Source: Echinicola vietnamensis DSM 17526
GTDB taxonomy: Bacteria; Bacteroidota; Bacteroidia; Cytophagales; Cyclobacteriaceae
Direction of reading: 5' to 3'
Assembly: GCF_000325705.1 (NCBI RefSeq)
Contig: NC_019904.1
Location: forward strand, 132,001-196,000
Length of the DNA: 64,000 bases
Part shown: positions 36,377 to 45,800 of the stretch, one piece after another
How the letters are laid out: each line of letters starts with the position of its first letter
Numbering within the stretch: position 1 is the stretch's first letter
The notes under the pieces: generated by a model
The model's input: only the letters and a program-made list of their open reading frames with translations
Databases searched by the model: none
Told to the model about the DNA's origin: nothing
Program-made: the position numbers and the translations under genes

Positions 36377-37345
36377 TTAAACAATCCCCTCTTTCATTAA
36401 GTCATGGATATGGATAAATCCAAACACCTCTCCCTCTTCTGCCACGACCAATTGCGTGATGTTATACTCCCTCATGCGATTCAACGCCCTCACCGCATAT
36501 TCATTGCGCACGATGGTCTTTGGGTTTATGGTCATAATATCTTTAGCTGTTAATTTAGATAAATCCTGGTGATTTTCCAGCATCCTTCGGAGGTCCCCAT
36601 CGGTCACAATGCCCATGAGCTTCCTACTGGAATCCACGACGGCAGTGGCGCCAAGTCGCTTTCCACTGATTTCCAAGATTACTTCTGTGAGCGCAGCACT
36701 TTCATGGACCACTGGAACCGCATCCTTCACCATCAGGTCATCCACGGTAAGGTACAGTTGTTTCCCGAGAGCTCCCCCTGGATGATAGCGTGCAAAATCA
36801 TCGCTACTAAATCCGCGGGCTTCCAAAAGGCAAACGGCCAATGCATCTCCCATGGCCATGTGCGCGGTGGTACTCGTTGTTGGTGCTAAATTTAAAGGAC
36901 AAGCCTCTGCGGCAATGGTGGCATTCAACACAAAATCGGCATGTTCGGCCAGATAGCTATCCGTATTACTTACCAAGGCCACCAACCGCGACCCCATTCT
37001 CTTGAGCATGGGCACGAGGACTTTCACTTCCGGTGTATTCCCACTCTTGGAGATACAAAGTACAAAATCTTCCTTTTGAATCATACCTAAATCACCATGA
37101 ATAGCATCTGCGGCATGCATAAAAAGTGCTGGAGTACCCGTAGAATTTAAGGTGGCCACTATTTTGGTGGCGACAATGGCACTCTTGCCCACCCCGGTAA
37201 TCACCACCCGTCCTTTGGAATGGAGGATTTCTTCCACACAGGCTTCAAAGTCACCGTCAATTTTTGGGATCAGATTTTGAAGGGCTTCAGCCTCTGTTTG
37301 GAGGACTTTAATGGCGCTGTTTCTAATATTTTTTATTATATTCAA
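36377..37345 (-). CDS. kdsD: Arabinose-5-phosphate isomerase (KpsF/GutQ/KdsD)
   Basis: Interconverts ribulose-5-P and arabinose-5-P, the first step to KDO for lipopolysaccharide. At 322 aa it has the SIS domain ('GRVVITGVGKSAIVATKIVA', 'FVLCISKSGNTPEVKVLVPM', 'ACPLNLAPTTSTTAHMAMGD') followed by two CBS domains (about 205-322; 'LMGIVTDGDLRRMLENH', 'NEYAVRALNRMREYNITQLV'). It is the first gene of the kdsD-manC operon. Its promoter region faces that of recQ. Confidence 0.94.
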   Translation of the reverse strand: MNIIKNIRNSAIKVLQTEAEALQNLIPKIDGDFEACVEEILHSKGRVVITGVGKSAIVATKIVATLNSTGTPALFMHAADAIHGDLGMIQKEDFVLCISKSGNTPEVKVLVPMLKRMGSRLVALVSNTDSYLAEHADFVLNATIAAEACPLNLAPTTSTTAHMAMGDALAVCLLEARGFSSDDFARYHPGGALGKQLYLTVDDLMVKDAVPVVHESAALTEVILEISGKRLGATAVVDSSRKLMGIVTDGDLRRMLENHQDLSKLTAKDIMTINPKTIVRNEYAVRALNRMREYNITQLVVAEEGEVFGFIHIHDLMKEGIV

Positions 37346-37364
37346 TTTTACCGAGGTTATTAAT

Positions 37365-37382
37365 TAAATTTGTACAAAGGTA
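37365..37382. promoter_or_regulatory. Face-to-face -7 boxes of recQ (+) and kdsD (-)
   Basis: Plus-strand TAAATTTG at 37365-37372 and minus-strand TACCTTTG at 37375-37382 both fit TAnnTTTG and are only 2 bp apart, centred on the palindrome TTTGTACAAA. The -33 boxes are weak on both sides. Confidence 0.45.
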
Positions 37383-37445
37383 AAATTATTTGCTTTAAAA
37401 ATTTAATGAAAAGCGATCGGCACATCATTAAAAATAGAAAATGGA

Positions 37446-39623
37446 GTGGATATAAAAATTAAAGAGAACCTCAAAAAGATTTTTGGCTTCAACCAATTTA
37501 GAGGAAACCAGGAAGCGATTGTTGACAACATATTGCAGGGCAACAATACTTTCGTGATTATGCCTACCGGAGCCGGAAAATCCTTATGCTATCAACTTCC
37601 AGCCGTGACCAAAGAAGGCACGGCTATTGTCATATCACCCTTGATCGCCTTGATGAAAAACCAAGTGGATCAACTGAATGCATTTGGCATCAATGCCCAT
37701 TTTCTGAATTCGACGCTCAGTAAGACCGAAACCAATAAGGTCAAAAAGGAAGTCCTTTCTGGAGCCACCAAACTGCTGTATGTCGCACCAGAGTCGCTGA
37801 CCAAAGAGGAGAACGTCGAATTTCTAAAATCCGCCCAACTCAGTTTCGTGGCCATTGATGAGGCACACTGTATTTCAGAGTGGGGACACGACTTTAGGCC
37901 TGAATACCGAAAGATCAAAAGCATCATCGCACAGATCGGCGACGCCCTGCCGATCATAGCCCTTACGGCCACCGCCACTCCAAAGGTGCAGCAGGACATC
38001 CAGCGAAACCTTAACATGGAGGAAGCGGACCTGTTTAAGTCCTCCTTTAACAGAACCAACCTTTTCTACGAGGTAAGGCCAAAAGCCAAATCAGACACCA
38101 AAAAGCACCTCATAAAATACGTCAAATCCCAAAAGGGCAAATCGGGAATTATCTATTGCCTGAGCAGGAAAAAGGTGGAAGAAATCGCAGAACTCCTGAA
38201 AGTCAACGGCATCAACGCAGCACCTTACCACGCCGGCCTCGAATCCGCCATGCGGATAAAAAACCAGGATGACTTCCTTAATGAAGAAGTGGATGTGGTA
38301 GTGGCGACGATCGCCTTTGGCATGGGAATCGACAAACCGGATGTCCGCTATGTCATTCACTATGATGTTCCAAAATCACTGGAGGGATATTACCAGGAAA
38401 CAGGAAGGGCTGGCAGAGATGGACTGGAAGGCCACTGCTTGATGTTTTATAAATATGAAGACATCGTCAAGCTCGAAAAGTTCAATAAGGACAAACCGGT
38501 AAATGAGCGTGAAAATGCCAAAGTGCTCCTTCAGGAAATGGCTGCTTATGCGGAAAGCTCGGTATGTCGCAGGAGAGTTTTGCTACACTATTTTGGTGAA
38601 AGCTTAAACGAAGATTGTGGCTTCTGTGACAACTGTAAGAAAAAACGAGATGCTTTCGATGCAAAAGAAGACATCCTAACGGCCATAGAGGCCGTCAAGG
38701 AAACCCATCAGCGATTCAGTTTGGACCACATCGTCAATGTCATTCGCGGTGAACAAAATGAATACATGGAAAGCTATAACCATGATGGGCTTTCAGTTTT
38801 CGGGAAAGGCAAAGAAGAAAATGAGCGGTACTGGCGTTCTGTTATCCGCCAAACGATGATCCATGGCCTTTTGGAAAAAGACATTGAAAACTATGGGGTC
38901 ATCAAGCTCTCCAAAACCAGTGAAGACTTCCTCAAAAACCCTCATGAGATCACATTCACGAAGGATCATGACTTTGATGAGATGATCGAAAATGATGAGG
39001 CCGAGGAAATTGCCAATACCAACAAGGCCTATGATGAAAAGCTATTTGAGCTGCTCAAAGTAGAGCGTAAAAAAGTAGCCAAAAGCAAAGGGCTGCCTCC
39101 TTACGTCATCTTTCAGGATCCCTCCTTGGAAGAAATGGCAACCGTTTATCCTACTTCAAGAGAAGAACTTGCCCAAGTTAATGGGGTAGGTATGGGAAAA
39201 GTCACTAAATTTGGAGCACCATTTCTCAAACTAATTACCAATTACGTTGAGGAAAATGACATTATTACGGCTTCGGACGTTGTTGTCAAAACGGCCGGTA
39301 CCCGCTCCAAAGTAAAGATATCCATCATCCAGCAGGTAGACCGTAAAATAGATCTTGATGAAATCGCCAGTAATCTGAACATTGAAATGTCCGAATTACT
39401 GCAGGAGATAGAACAGATTATTTACAGTGGCACCAAGTTAAATATCAATTACTACATCCATAACATTATGGATGAAGAGCGGGAAGACATCTTACATGAT
39501 TACTTCATGACCGCCGAAACGGACAATATCAGAGAGGCACTTCAAGAACTTGAGGACGAAGACTTCGGAGAAGAAGAGATCAGGGTCTACAGAATCAAGT
39601 TTATTTCTGATCATGCCAATTAA
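37446..39623 (+). CDS. recQ: ATP-dependent DNA helicase RecQ
   Basis: A 725-residue 3'-5' helicase for recombination and repair. Start is GTG at 37446; the nearby ATG at 37441 is in another frame that stops after four codons. Walker A 'MPTGAGKS' (about 39-46), DEAH box 'AIDEAHCISEWGHDFRPEY' (about 137), 'LTATATPKVQQDI', motif VI 'YYQETGRAGRDGLEG'. The RQC zinc site is 'SSVCRRRVLLHYFGE' plus 'CGFCDNC'. An HRDC domain lies near 535-605, and a C-terminal extension of about 110 residues has a helix-turn-helix-like segment. The domain set is that of full RecQ, not the short RecQ/RecS forms. Confidence 0.96.
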   Translation: MDIKIKENLKKIFGFNQFRGNQEAIVDNILQGNNTFVIMPTGAGKSLCYQLPAVTKEGTAIVISPLIALMKNQVDQLNAFGINAHFLNSTLSKTETNKVKKEVLSGATKLLYVAPESLTKEENVEFLKSAQLSFVAIDEAHCISEWGHDFRPEYRKIKSIIAQIGDALPIIALTATATPKVQQDIQRNLNMEEADLFKSSFNRTNLFYEVRPKAKSDTKKHLIKYVKSQKGKSGIIYCLSRKKVEEIAELLKVNGINAAPYHAGLESAMRIKNQDDFLNEEVDVVVATIAFGMGIDKPDVRYVIHYDVPKSLEGYYQETGRAGRDGLEGHCLMFYKYEDIVKLEKFNKDKPVNERENAKVLLQEMAAYAESSVCRRRVLLHYFGESLNEDCGFCDNCKKKRDAFDAKEDILTAIEAVKETHQRFSLDHIVNVIRGEQNEYMESYNHDGLSVFGKGKEENERYWRSVIRQTMIHGLLEKDIENYGVIKLSKTSEDFLKNPHEITFTKDHDFDEMIENDEAEEIANTNKAYDEKLFELLKVERKKVAKSKGLPPYVIFQDPSLEEMATVYPTSREELAQVNGVGMGKVTKFGAPFLKLITNYVEENDIITASDVVVKTAGTRSKVKISIIQQVDRKIDLDEIASNLNIEMSELLQEIEQIIYSGTKLNINYYIHNIMDEEREDILHDYFMTAETDNIREALQELEDEDFGEEEIRVYRIKFISDHAN

Positions 39624-39640
39624 AAATTAGACTTAAATAC

Positions 39641-40933
39641 ATGAACATACTATTATTAGGAAGCGGAGGCAGAGAACATGCTTTCGCTTATAAAATTGCC
39701 AATAGCCCAAAATGTGATCGTTTATATGTAGCCCCGGGAAATGCGGGCACCGCCAGTATCGCTACGAATGTATCCATTGGGATCACTGATTTCCCTGCCC
39801 TGAAGGATTTTATCTTGGCAAACGCCATAGACTTGGTCGTAGTAGGCCCAGAGGAGCCGCTCGTAAAGGGTGTGGCAGATTATTTTGCTTCCCAAGAAGA
39901 AACGAAAGCCTTACCTGTAGTGGGTCCTAAGCAAAAAGGTGCCACCTTGGAAGGAAGCAAGGATTTTTCCAAGCAATTCATGCAGCGCCATCAAGTACCT
40001 ACCGCGGCCTCTGCAACCTTTACCAAAGATACCATCGATGAAGGATTAGCGTTTATCAGGGCACAGCAGGTACCTGTCGTGCTGAAGGCTGATGGACTGG
40101 CTGCGGGGAAAGGTGTGCTGATCTGCGAAACGATAGAAGATGCTGAAAGTTCCTTTAAGGAAATGCTACTAGAAAGTAAATTCGGTGCCGCTTCCGAGAA
40201 GGTAGTCATCGAGGAATTCCTTTCTGGAATAGAACTTTCCGTATTCGTGGCAACGGACGGCAAAAGCTATAAGATCCTTCCAGAAGCCAAAGACTACAAA
40301 CGCATTGGCGAAAAAGACACAGGCTTGAACACGGGCGGAATGGGAGCCGTCAGTCCAGTGCCTTTTGCCAAAGGGGCATTCCTGAAGAAAGTCGAAGAAA
40401 AAGTGGTCAAACCGACCATCGAAGGACTAAAAAAAGACGAAATTGATTATAAAGGCTTTATCTTCATCGGATTGATGAATGATAATGGAGAACCTTACGT
40501 AATCGAGTATAACGTGCGTATGGGAGACCCGGAAACCCAAGCGGTACTTCCGCGCATTAAAAGCGACTTCGTAGATCTACTGTACGCCATGGGCACTGGC
40601 ACCTTGGAAGATTATGATTTGGAGCTGGAAGATTTCACGGCTACTACCATTGTCATGGTGGCAGGCGGATATCCCGGCAGCTATCCCAAAGGTGATGCCA
40701 TCAGTGGACTGGAAAACGAAGATGGCGCTAGCCTGACCTTCCATGCAGGCACCACTACAAATCCCCAAGGCGATGTGGTCACCAATGGTGGCCGGATATT
40801 GGGGATCACGGGCAAAGGAAACAGCATTGAAGAAGCGCTTTCCAATGCCTATTCCAGGGTAAATGAAATTTCCTGGAAAGACGTCTATTTCCGAAAAGAT
40901 ATCGGTCAAGACGTCCTAAATTATGGTAAATAA
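39641..40933 (+). CDS. purD: Phosphoribosylamine-glycine ligase
   Basis: A 430-residue ATP-grasp enzyme joining glycine to phosphoribosylamine in purine synthesis. Motifs: 'NILLLGSGGREHAFAYKIA', 'VGPEEPLVKGVADYF', 'LEGSKDFSKQFMQRHQVPTA', 'VLKADGLAAGKGVLI', 'EEFLSGIELSVF', 'GGMGAVSPVPF' and 'EYNVRMGDPETQAVLPRI'. The length and domain order are canonical. It begins 17 bp after recQ, so it is probably transcribed with it. Confidence 0.97.
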   Translation: MNILLLGSGGREHAFAYKIANSPKCDRLYVAPGNAGTASIATNVSIGITDFPALKDFILANAIDLVVVGPEEPLVKGVADYFASQEETKALPVVGPKQKGATLEGSKDFSKQFMQRHQVPTAASATFTKDTIDEGLAFIRAQQVPVVLKADGLAAGKGVLICETIEDAESSFKEMLLESKFGAASEKVVIEEFLSGIELSVFVATDGKSYKILPEAKDYKRIGEKDTGLNTGGMGAVSPVPFAKGAFLKKVEEKVVKPTIEGLKKDEIDYKGFIFIGLMNDNGEPYVIEYNVRMGDPETQAVLPRIKSDFVDLLYAMGTGTLEDYDLELEDFTATTIVMVAGGYPGSYPKGDAISGLENEDGASLTFHAGTTTNPQGDVVTNGGRILGITGKGNSIEEALSNAYSRVNEISWKDVYFRKDIGQDVLNYGK

Positions 40934-40993
40934 AACCATAATTTATTCACGAGGAATATGTACTGAGCATGTTCCCTAAATAATATATGTGTT

Positions 40994-42391
40994 ATGGCAG
41001 GATGTAGTAGCTGCTCTACCACCACCGGAGGTGGCGGATGCCAAAATAATGGCAGCTGTGGTACGAGCGATTGTAATAAAATGAATTCCTTCGATTGGTT
41101 GTCCCATATGGGCATTCCAAACGTGGACAATTTTGATATTGTAGAAGTTAAGTTTAAGGGTGGCAGAAAAGACTATTTCAGAAATGTAAACCACCTTCAA
41201 CTCACCACGGGTGACCCGGTGGTGGTGGACGTCCCCAGTGGACATCATATCGGCTATGTTTCCCTCCAAGGTGAGCTGGTAAGGCTTCAAATGCAAAAAC
41301 GAAAGATCAAAAATGATGATAACATCACCAAGATCTATCGCGTGGCCTCACCCAAGGACTTGGAGAAATGGGAAGAAGCCAAAAACAGGGAGATCCCTAC
41401 ACTTTACCGAACCAAGCAAATCATCGATGAGATAAAGCTGGAGATGAAATTGTCCGATATTGAATATCAGGCGGACAATTCCAAAGCCACTTTTTATTAT
41501 TCTGCAGATGAGCGAGTGGACTTCAGGGAGCTGATTAAAATATTGGCGTCAGAATTTAAGATCCGTGTGGAAATGCGTCAAATCAGCCTCAGACAAGAGG
41601 CGGGAAGATTAGGCGGCATTGGGGTATGCGGTCGTGAATTGTGTTGTTCTACGTGGATTCATGATTTCAAGAGTGTCAGTACTTCGGCAGCAAGGTACCA
41701 AAACCTTTCTCTAAACCCCACCAAACTTTCTGGTCAGTGCGGGAGGTTGAAATGCTGCCTCAACTACGAGCTCGACACCTACATGACGGCGCTGGAGGAC
41801 ATTCCAACTATCGAAAAACCATTGGTAACGGAAGCGGGCCATGCCAAGCTCCAAAAGACGGACATCTTCCGGAAGCTGATGTGGTTCAGTTACAACAATG
41901 AAAACAACTGGCATTCGATTGACTGCGACAGGGTAAAGGAGATCATTGAAATGAACAAGGAAGGGAAAAAGCCATTCAGCCTTGAATTAAATGATGTCAT
42001 GGATCTGGAAGAGGAAAAATCCAATTCCAATATTGACCTGGAGCTGTTGGATAAAAAGTTCAGCAAAAACAACAAAAAGCGGAAAAAGCGGAAACCAAGG
42101 CAAAAACAGCCCTCCAACAGATCGGCTGCAGGAGCCAAAACCAATACTCCTCCCCCAAACAAAGACCAAAAAGATCGGCAACAGCACACCCGACGCAAAC
42201 CGTCCAACCGGAGAAAAGGGGGAGAGCAAAGAAAAGGGCAGTCACCGCCAAAGCAACAACCTTCAACGGATCAAAATAATCCGCAGGCCTCCCAAGGAGC
42301 TAAGCCAAAAGGAAATAAACGGAGAAACAATCGTAGAAAAGGTGGGGGCAGACCGTCCAATAATAAAGGCAATCAGCAGAATGATCAATAA
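40994..42391 (+). CDS. ricT: PSP1-domain protein RicT with extra N-terminal Cys cluster
   Basis: A 465-residue RicT/YaaT-like protein. After a Cys/Gly-rich N-terminus (Cys at about 4, 7, 16, 22 and 27), the PSP1 domain covers about 45-290 ('LIKILASEFKIRVEMRQISL', 'GGIGVCGRELCCSTWIHDF', 'KLSGQCGRLKCCLNYELDTY'). The four-Cys motif matches RicT, which in Bacillus forms an Fe-S complex with RicA/RicF acting on RNA processing. The last about 110 residues are Lys/Arg/Asn/Gln-rich and probably disordered, suggesting nucleic-acid contact. RicA/RicF homologues are not nearby. It overlaps gldH by 11 bp. Confidence 0.88.
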   Translation: MAGCSSCSTTTGGGGCQNNGSCGTSDCNKMNSFDWLSHMGIPNVDNFDIVEVKFKGGRKDYFRNVNHLQLTTGDPVVVDVPSGHHIGYVSLQGELVRLQMQKRKIKNDDNITKIYRVASPKDLEKWEEAKNREIPTLYRTKQIIDEIKLEMKLSDIEYQADNSKATFYYSADERVDFRELIKILASEFKIRVEMRQISLRQEAGRLGGIGVCGRELCCSTWIHDFKSVSTSAARYQNLSLNPTKLSGQCGRLKCCLNYELDTYMTALEDIPTIEKPLVTEAGHAKLQKTDIFRKLMWFSYNNENNWHSIDCDRVKEIIEMNKEGKKPFSLELNDVMDLEEEKSNSNIDLELLDKKFSKNNKKRKKRKPRQKQPSNRSAAGAKTNTPPPNKDQKDRQQHTRRKPSNRRKGGEQRKGQSPPKQQPSTDQNNPQASQGAKPKGNKRRNNRRKGGGRPSNNKGNQQNDQ

Positions 42392-42863
42392 AAATATCGT
42401 CATAAGAATTTGTGGAATTTTGCTATTCACTTCTTTGGTATTTTCCTGTAACAACGACCGTATATATGAGGAGTACCACGGTTTGAAAAACCTCTCTTGG
42501 CCTATTGCTGACACCGTGTCGTTTGATATTGAGACTGCCTATGACCACAAGGTTTTATCCACTCTCCGGATTAAATACAATCAGGATTATGACTATTATA
42601 ACCTGTACGTAAGGTACTTGGTTCGAGACAGCCTGAACCAGATCAAAAGCAATGAATTGCTAAACCTTAATCTATTTGATCCCAAAACAGGCAAACCTTT
42701 GGGAAGCGGATATGGGAATAGCTTTACCCAACTGGACACTTTGCCTTTAAAAAAAGTAACGGCAGGTGAAAAAATAAAAGTCCAGTTTATCCAATACATG
42801 CGTAGTAACGATTTGGACGGCATTGAAACCGTAGGAATCAAACTTAAGCGAGAAATGGATTAG
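42381..42863 (+). CDS. gldH: Gliding motility lipoprotein GldH
   Basis: A 160-residue lipoprotein: signal 'IVIRICGILLFTSLVFSC' with the lipobox Cys near residue 23. The conserved GldH start 'NNDRIYEEYHGLKNLSWPIA' follows, then 'YNLYVRYLVRDSLNQIKSNE', a beta-rich domain. GldH is needed for Flavobacterium gliding/T9SS function. The true start is the ATG at 42381 inside the last codons of ricT; the longer open frame upstream is out of phase with known homology. Adjacency of ricT and gldH is common in Bacteroidota. Its stop is 1 bp from the stop of the convergent helicase gene. Confidence 0.92.
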   Translation: MINKNIVIRICGILLFTSLVFSCNNDRIYEEYHGLKNLSWPIADTVSFDIETAYDHKVLSTLRIKYNQDYDYYNLYVRYLVRDSLNQIKSNELLNLNLFDPKTGKPLGSGYGNSFTQLDTLPLKKVTAGEKIKVQFIQYMRSNDLDGIETVGIKLKREMD

Positions 42864-42864
42864 T

Positions 42865-45800
42865 TCATTCCTCGCTTAGGTTTTCAGGTATTTTAGTTTG
42901 TAAAAGATCCTCTCGATCCATCCAATATTGTCGGCTAAATACCTGTGTAATATTCCAGCCTTTTTCCTTCAGAATCCTAGGATGATATACAAAAGCTTCT
43001 TTTGCTGTTTTGGCCGTAAATAGTCGATTATCATCAGTGAGAATGGCTCCGACATATTTGCCATTTACCATTAACTCCAAGTCCATATTCCTTGAAATTG
43101 TACTATTTCTGATGGTATGGCCTCCATATTCCCCTTCCAGTTTATTCTTGAGGTACCACGATACCTCAAACCCTCCTGAGGTCTGTTCTTGGATCATCAC
43201 CCGTTTACCTTGTGAAACTTCCTCGGCGTAACGCAGGTAATCCCGCAACATTCTGATGCCAGGATTATAAATTTGTTTCGTCTTGAAATCATCTGCACCG
43301 ATGCTAGTGATCACACATACCTTGCTCCGGGCCCTTGTGATTGCCACATTTAACCGATTTACTCCGCCATCCTTAGACAGCGAACCGAAGTTGGCAATAA
43401 ACTTACCCGCTTTATTTCGAGCATAACCTATTGAAAACAGCACCACATCAAATTCATCTCCCTGAACGTTTTCAATGTTTTTGACCTTAATCCCTTTCCC
43501 TAGCCGTGCCTTCAGCGACTTTTCTTTTAAGACAAGGTCGATTATAAGTTCCATTTGGAAGTAGTTAAACGTGATGACGCCAATCGAACCTACAGCGCCA
43601 CCCTCCACCAAAGTGATCAATTCTTCGACAACTCTTTCAGCTTCTGCTACATTGGTTTGTTTATCCCAAGTACCATCCACTTTTATCCACTTGTATGCGC
43701 ACTCTTCTTGGTTAAGGCTACTCATTTCAGGGAGCATGGTCAACTTATTATCGTAAAAATGTTGATTAGAAAAACCAATTAAAGAGAGGGACTTGCTCCG
43801 ATAGTGTCCCTCAAGGGTATATTTCTTAAAATAATGCGATGCCAATTCCAGCAAAGACACTACCTCCAAGTCCATCCCTTCCCGTTCTGTCTCATCCATG
43901 CGAACCTTATATAAATCAAACGGTTGTAATTGCTGGCTATCCCCTGCAATAACTGCTTGTTTCCCTCGAAGCATCGCTGGAAGCCCCCTTTCAGCATAGC
44001 ACTGTGATGACTCATCAAAGACCACCAGGTCAAAATGGCTCTGTATTGGAAAAAGTGCTGAGACCGTTTCAGGCGATGCCAACCAACACGGAACAAGCCT
44101 GAAAATCTCTTCTTCAAACTTCTCCAACAACTTTTTAATACTCCATAACCGCTTCTTCTTTGTTACCTGATGTTGTAATTCCCGGTAGGTGATCAGGTTA
44201 TTTAGTCGATTATATTCAAGCTTTTTAAAGGTATTTTCCCTAAGCCGCATTTCCGTGATAAACCTGCTTATTTTCAGCTTTTCATCCACCGCTTCTGAAA
44301 ATTCCTCTAAAATATCCTTGACCTTATAAAGGCTCATTTCCTGAAGGACAGGATATTTAGCCTCAATATGTTCGATCCAACTGAGCTTGAGACCGGAAAG
44401 AAAGATTTGTTTAAGTTCCTCAAAATCAGCTTCGGGATAGTCATCCAATAATTTGTTGACCACCTCGATATCGACACTTCTTAACTTCCTTTTCAGCCGG
44501 TCCATGGCCACTATCTCGGTAAAATGCTCGGTAATCGTACCTTTTATTTTGTCCAACCTTTCCTCATCAGAGGTGGTCAGTAAATGCTTTATTTGTATGG
44601 TCGTAAAATAGGTTCTCCAACCTCCCGCTTTGTGTTCTATCAGCTCATTGATCCCAATCAACTCTTGTAGGATTCTTCTAAAATGATCAAAATCTGCATT
44701 TTCAAAGATCAAATAAGGTGTAAGGACACCAAGCTCTTCGAGGATAAATCGTGCTTTTACTGCTTCGATAAGGATATGAAACTCGTGGTTGAAACTTGGG
44801 AATTCAAATGGCTTGTCCGGTAAATTGATCCAGGGTTTCCGGTCAAGCAAGGTATATTGATGGTTTAGGTTCAGCCTATTTTCGAGCATTTTAACCAGCA
44901 CCTGTAATCCTGTCAAGTTTCTCTCCAACTCATTGTGCTCCAACAGGGCCCATACTTCGCGATATTCCTTTCTATAAAAACGCAGCGAGAGGGATTTCCA
45001 CCAAGAGTCCTTCATCGCAATCACATGGAGTACTTTCTGGTAGATTTCTTCCACGGCTCCGTCTTCGACAGACCACTCTACTCCCTCTTCGGCCAATAGA
45101 TTCTTGACGATATCCACTTTGTTTTCAAGCCACAAAAGGTCCATATCTGCCTTAGGGTACTTCATGAGCCTTTGGAGAACGGCAAAGACCTCCTTGTTAC
45201 TGATCAGCTTTTGAAGTTCTTCAAGCCTATCCTTCTGCTCAAAAGACTGATATACCAAAGGGAACTCAAATGGTTGGTATAACAGATCACCAAGGATCAA
45301 TTCAGCGGTGCTTTTCAGTTCCTTGATCTCCAACAGGTTTTCCTTGAAGCGATGGATGGCATTGGCTGTAAATTCTGCAAAGTCAACCCGGTGAAGCCAA
45401 AATGAGTCGGCCTGCTCGTACTTTGGATAATAGTATAAGTATTCCTTTAGATCCTTTAAAAACTCATCCAACCCACTCCAGTGATAATGCTTATAATACT
45501 GCGTCAGGTTCAAATGCTCGTCATCAAGAGAGGTGCTCATATAGAGTTCCTTCACGGGGACACCACATTCCTCAGTATTAAAAAGTGCATGCCTGTATTC
45601 TTCCAAATAGTCACTATGCTGATCTATGACATTGACAATTTTACTAAAACTCCGCTCCAGCTGGATAGCATCCAAGCTTCTATTTAACCCTTTATAAACT
45701 TCCAAAGAATTGATTTGATCTGCCAATTTCTTGAACACCGCTCCCCTATCGGTTCTGAAATCATGCACCAGCGCTAGAAATGAACCGAAGCCTTGCTTGA

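Noticed and set aside
41991..42380. Upstream extension of the gldH reading frame by 130 codons
   Set aside because: It is a shifted reading of the Lys/Asn-rich ricT tail; GldH with its lipobox clearly starts at 42381.
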